Below are positions 60,727 through 64,000 of a DNA stretch of 64,000 nt, in pieces. The notes under the pieces are model-generated. The model had not been told where the DNA came from and did no database searches. It worked only from the letters and a program-made list of their open reading frames with translations. The stretch is from RYN-230 sp963717125 (GTDB taxonomy: Bacteria > Actinomycetota > Actinomycetes > Streptosporangiales > Streptosporangiaceae), in NCBI GenBank assembly GCA_963717125.1, contig CAVQVG010000020.1, positions 124,001-188,000 of the forward strand. Direction: 5' to 3'. The first letter of the stretch is position 1, and each line of letters opens with the position of its first letter. The position numbers and the translations under genes were made by a program.

Positions 60727-62464
60727 GCCCGCGCCGCGGTTCACCCTGCGCCAGGTGCTGCGCCCGTTCGCGATCGGCCTCATCATCGGGCTGGTGCTGG
60801 ACGCGCTGGACGCGCTGGCGAGCATCGCGATGCCTGCCCTGGTCCGCGGCGGCATCGACAACGGGGTGGAGACCGGGGTGTTCCGCACCGTGCTGGCCAT
60901 CTCCGGGCTGGCGCTGATCATCGTGCTGGCCGACTGGGTCATCAACGCGGTGCAGACCGTGGTGGTCGGGCGCAACGGGGAGCGGGTGCTGTACGCGCTG
61001 CGGGTGAAGATCTTCGCCCAGCTGCAGCGGCTCGGCCTCGATTTCTATGAGCGCGAGATGTCGGGCCGGATCATGACCCGGATGACCACCGACGTGGACG
61101 CGCTGTCCTCGTTCCTGCAGACCGGGCTGATCACCATGGTCAACTCGGGCCTGTCGTTCCTCGGCGTGCTGATCGCGCTGCTGTTCATCAACCTCCGGCT
61201 CGGGCTGACCGTGCTCACCCTGGTCCCGCTGGTGGTCGTGGCCACCGTGGTGTTCCGGACCCGGTCCTCGCGGGCGTACACGGAAGCCCGGGAGAAGGTG
61301 GCCGCGGTCAACGCGGACCTGCAGGAGAACGTGGCCGGGCTGCGGGTGGCCCAGGCCTACCGCCGCGAGGCGGTCAACCTGTCCCGGTTCACGGCGCTCA
61401 GCTGGGCCTACCGCCGGTCCCGGCTGCGCGCCCAGCGCTACATCGCGGTCTACTTCCCGTTCGTCCAGTCGCTGTCCACCGCGGCCAGCGCCCTGATCCT
61501 GCTGGTCGCGGCCGGGCAGATGCGCAGCGGCCTGCTCACCGCGGGCGCGCTGGTCGCCTACCTGCTCTACATCGACTTGCTGTTCTCGCCGGTGCAGCAG
61601 CTGTCCCAGGTGTTCGACGGGTACCAGCAGGCCGCGGTCGGGCTGCGCCGGATCGGCGGGCTGCTCCGCACGCCGACCAGCACCCCGCAGGCCAGCCGGC
61701 CCCGGCCGGCCAGCCGGGGCCGGGCCCGGATCGACTTCCGCGGCGTCCGGTTCAGTTACCCCGGCAGCCCGCGGCCCGCGCTGGACGAGGTGGACCTGAC
61801 CATCGCCCCGGGCGAGACGGTAGCCCTGGTCGGCGAGACCGGGGCGGGCAAGTCCACCCTGGTCAAGCTCGTGGCCCGGTTCTACGACGTGACGGCCGGG
61901 GCGGTCCTGGTGGACGGTGTGGACGTGCGCCAGTACGACCTGGCCAGCTACCGGCAGCGGCTCGGCGTGGTGCCGCAGGAGCCGTACCTGTTCGCCGGGA
62001 CGGTGCGCGACGCGATCGCCTACGGCCGGCCGGACGCCAGCGACGCCGAGGTGGCCGCGGCGGCCCGGGCCGTCGGCGCGGACGGCATGATCGCGCGACT
62101 GCCCGATGGCTTCCAGTACGAGGTGGCCGAGCGGGGCCGCAACCTGTCCGCGGGGCAGCGCCAGCTGATCGCGCTGGCCCGCGCCTACCTGGTCGATCCG
62201 GACATCCTGCTGCTCGACGAGGCGACGGCCGCCCTCGACCTGGCCACCGAGGCGGCGGTGATCGAGGCCACCGAGCGGCTGACCGCGCGGCGGACCACGC
62301 TGCTGGTGGCGCACCGGCTGACCACCGCGGCCCGGGCCGACCGCATCGTCGTGATCGACCAGGGCGGGGTCGCGGAGCAGGGCACGCACCAGGAGCTGCT
62401 CGACGCGGGCGGCCAGTACGCGGCGCTGTGGGCCGTGTTCACCGGCACCGCCCTGGTCAGCTAG
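60626..62464 (+). CDS. ABC exporter half-transporter with canonical ATP site
   Basis: ATG 60626 gives 612 residues, beginning with 'ASPELLERVDALPPATETP', which is common in actinobacterial second half-transporters. Six membrane helices (about 50-340), then Walker A 'GETGAGKST', 'VVPQEPYLFAGTVRDAIAYG', signature 'NLSAGQRQLIALARAYL' and Walker B 'ILLLDEATAALD' with the catalytic Glu. Together with the preceding gene it should form a heterodimeric drug/lipid exporter. The frame is open upstream through a Gly-rich run (from about 60530). Confidence 0.88.
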   Translation: MMAGIPASPELLERVDALPPATETPGVDVGWASKPAPRFTLRQVLRPFAIGLIIGLVLDALDALASIAMPALVRGGIDNGVETGVFRTVLAISGLALIIVLADWVINAVQTVVVGRNGERVLYALRVKIFAQLQRLGLDFYEREMSGRIMTRMTTDVDALSSFLQTGLITMVNSGLSFLGVLIALLFINLRLGLTVLTLVPLVVVATVVFRTRSSRAYTEAREKVAAVNADLQENVAGLRVAQAYRREAVNLSRFTALSWAYRRSRLRAQRYIAVYFPFVQSLSTAASALILLVAAGQMRSGLLTAGALVAYLLYIDLLFSPVQQLSQVFDGYQQAAVGLRRIGGLLRTPTSTPQASRPRPASRGRARIDFRGVRFSYPGSPRPALDEVDLTIAPGETVALVGETGAGKSTLVKLVARFYDVTAGAVLVDGVDVRQYDLASYRQRLGVVPQEPYLFAGTVRDAIAYGRPDASDAEVAAAARAVGADGMIARLPDGFQYEVAERGRNLSAGQRQLIALARAYLVDPDILLLDEATAALDLATEAAVIEATERLTARRTTLLVAHRLTTAARADRIVVIDQGGVAEQGTHQELLDAGGQYAALWAVFTGTALVS

Positions 62465-62584
62465 CCCGCAGCGTCGGCTCGCCCCTCGCCAGCAGGCAAA
62501 GCTTGGGTAAAGATCGCCGAGGCTTCCATTACAGTAGGTCACCGAGGTCAATACTAAGCGTGACATTCGGCTGACCGGGGGGGC

Positions 62585-62929
62585 ATGATGAGCCGGAACG
62601 AGCATCAGGAACGATCGGCGAGCGCGGCCGCCGCCGCGGCGCCGCCACAGCGCTTGACACGCCGGTCGGTGCTGCGCACCGCCGCGGGGGCGGGCGCGGC
62701 CAGCCTGGTGGCCGGGAGCGTGCTGGGCGCGATCCCGGCCGCCGCCGCCACGGCCAGGACGGCCGGCCCGGCTGCCGGGAGGACCGGTACCGGGGCCGCT
62801 GACTCTGCCGGGCCGCTCGTGGTGCACGTGCGTGACCTGCGGACCGGGGAGATGGACATCTTCGCCGGGACCACCATGACCAGGGTGCATGACCGGGCTC
62901 TCGCCGCCCGGCTCGCCGGGGCGAGGTAA
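62585..62929 (+). CDS. Small Tat-secreted protein, function unknown
   Basis: 114 residues from ATG 62585 (62588 is equally possible; a G-run precedes). The N-terminus has a twin-arginine signal, 'LTRRSVLRTAAGAGAASLVA', with cleavage near the AAAATA region. The remainder is short: 'LVVHVRDLRTGEMDIFAGTTMTRVHDR'. It precedes the DUF4331 gene by 3 bases and is probably expressed with it. I do not recognise a family. Confidence 0.7.
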   Translation: MMSRNEHQERSASAAAAAAPPQRLTRRSVLRTAAGAGAASLVAGSVLGAIPAAAATARTAGPAAGRTGTGAADSAGPLVVHVRDLRTGEMDIFAGTTMTRVHDRALAARLAGAR

Positions 62930-62932
62930 GCC

Positions 62933-64000
62933 GTGTCTTCCCATCGTGAAGCGCCGGAGGTCGCGAAGGACCCGGTCGCGGACAGCACTGATGTCTACGC
63001 CTTCGTGAGCCCGGACCGCCCGTCGACGGTGACGCTGATCGCCAACTACATCCCGCTGCAGGAACCCGCGGGCGGGCCGAACTTCTATGAGTTCGGCGAG
63101 GACGTCCGGTACGAGATCCACATCGACAACGACGGCGACGGCCTGGCTGACATTAGCTATCAGTTCGACTTCCGGACCGTGCTGCGCGACCCGGGCACGT
63201 TCCTCTACAACACTGGGCCGATCAGATCGCTGGACAGCCCCAACTGGAACAGCAGGCAGTTCTACACCGTCCGCAAGGTGACCGGTCGCGGCGCCGAGGA
63301 ACTGGCCAGCGGGCTGGCCTGCCCGCCGTGCAACATCGGGCCGCTGTCCACCCCGCACTACGCCAGGCTGGCGGCCAGCGCGGTGCATTCGCTGCCCGGC
63401 GGTGAGCACGTCTTCGCGGGCCAGCGGGCCGAGGGCTTCTACGTGGACCTGGGCTCGATCTTCGACCTGGCCACCCTGCGCCCCTTCCAGCAGTTGCACG
63501 ACAAGTACGGGATGCACGTGTTCCGCGCTCCGGCGCCGGGGGTGAACGCCACCAACCGGCTGAACGTGCACTCGATCGCCCTGCAGGTGCCGATCGCCAC
63601 GCTCACCGGGTCCAGCCGACGGCGGGAGAGCGACCCGCGCGCGGTGATCGGCGTATGGACCACCGCGAGCAGGCAGCATGTCCAGCTGTGGGATGCCGAG
63701 CAGGGGAAGAGCTCCTGGAGCGGCCCGTTCCGGCAGGTCTCCCGGCTGGGCAACCCGCTGGTCAACGAGGTGCTCATCCCGCTGGGCAAGAAGGACTTCT
63801 GGAACACCCAGCCACCCGTCTACGACCAGATGTTCGCGTCCTACGTCACGCAGCCGGAGCTGGCCGGACTGCTGCCCGCCCTGTATCCGGGGGTCTTCCC
63901 GCACCTAGCCGCGCTGGACAAGTCCGGCAAGCCGCGAGCGGACCTCGAGGCGATCCTGCTCACCGGCATCCCGGCCGGGCTGATCATGGGCTTCCAGAAC
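62933..64000 (+). CDS. DUF4331 protein, 3' end cut by window edge
   Basis: From GTG 62933 (GGCGAGG upstream) 356 codons are visible. 'SSHREAPEVAKDPVADSTDVYAFVSPD' and 'VRYEIHIDNDGDGLADISYQ' are the DUF4331 hallmarks; the DNDGDGLAD loop may bind Ca2+. A conserved pair CPPC lies near residue 126. No signal peptide is visible. Function is unknown. Confidence 0.88.
   Translation, partial: MSSHREAPEVAKDPVADSTDVYAFVSPDRPSTVTLIANYIPLQEPAGGPNFYEFGEDVRYEIHIDNDGDGLADISYQFDFRTVLRDPGTFLYNTGPIRSLDSPNWNSRQFYTVRKVTGRGAEELASGLACPPCNIGPLSTPHYARLAASAVHSLPGGEHVFAGQRAEGFYVDLGSIFDLATLRPFQQLHDKYGMHVFRAPAPGVNATNRLNVHSIALQVPIATLTGSSRRRESDPRAVIGVWTTASRQHVQLWDAEQGKSSWSGPFRQVSRLGNPLVNEVLIPLGKKDFWNTQPPVYDQMFASYVTQPELAGLLPALYPGVFPHLAALDKSGKPRADLEAILLTGIPAGLIMGFQN

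Noticed and set aside
1..64000. Mobile elements, tRNA-Sec and other selenocysteine genes
   Set aside because: No transposase, integrase, attachment-site repeats, tRNA-like fold or selA/selB/selD-like protein was recognised by eye; a covariance-model search would be decisive for tRNA.

Overview
The window is about 70% GC or higher with strong third-position GC bias, many GTG/TTG starts, 4-base ATGA gene overlaps and actinobacterial gene pairs (gpgS-folP2, a histidine kinase/NarL pair, DUF929-VKOR). It looks like a chromosomal segment of a high-GC actinomycete; genus cannot be decided from sequence alone. I see no rRNA or tRNA genes, insertion sequences, prophage or CRISPR array.

Layout. 1-12.6 kb: mostly housekeeping and signalling genes. 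These are a PAS/GAF/PP2C phosphatase (cut by the left edge), a lipoprotein, a Nudix hydrolase with a degenerate GGDEF protein, an L,D-transpeptidase, gpgS and a folP2-type DHPS homologue, a BrkB-like membrane protein and a large polytopic membrane protein. 12.7-29.8 kb: a molybdenum/tungsten redox island. On the minus strand is a membrane-type formate dehydrogenase, fdhA-fdhB-nrfD; its catalytic subunit is read through an in-frame UGA (selenocysteine) with a bacterial SECIS hairpin just after it. Divergent from it is a secreted beta-propeller gene, followed by a MobA-MoaD fusion, a tungsten-type aldehyde:ferredoxin oxidoreductase, a Cys-type NAD-linked formate dehydrogenase with NuoE and NuoF-type subunits, a moeA with an apparent frameshift and a MoeA-PBP fusion. 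The run ends at a perfect 16-bp terminator hairpin.

29.8-38 kb: a two-component system, then a patch that reads as lower GC (DUF72, SDR, methyltransferase, remains of a GNAT gene), then an AraC regulator with an EamA transporter. 38-48 kb: a secreted GH35 beta-galactosidase split by a frameshift, a methyltransferase/GNAT pair, NDH-2, a small frameshifted membrane protein and a secreted PQQ-like propeller. 48.7-52.7 kb: a molybdate/tungstate ABC importer operon (modA-modB-modC) with an HTH-PBP regulator, which would supply the oxyanion for the redox island. 52.8-64 kb: a LuxR-family ATPase regulator, a DUF929-VKOR disulfide-forming pair, a GH3 glycosidase, a MarR regulator with a heterodimeric ABC exporter, and a Tat-secreted small protein with a DUF4331 protein (cut by the right edge).

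The genes fit one theme: W/Mo uptake (48.7-52.7 kb), cofactor maturation (MobA-MoaD, MoeA, MoeA-PBP) and three W/Mo enzymes (Sec-FDH, AOR, NAD-FDH) that would move low-potential electrons from formate or aldehydes to quinone or NAD. Several genes (nuoE/nuoF, moeA, the GH35 gene, two small membrane proteins, perhaps the ABC pair) show single-base frame changes in GC-rich runs. Sequencing error must be excluded before these are read as biology.
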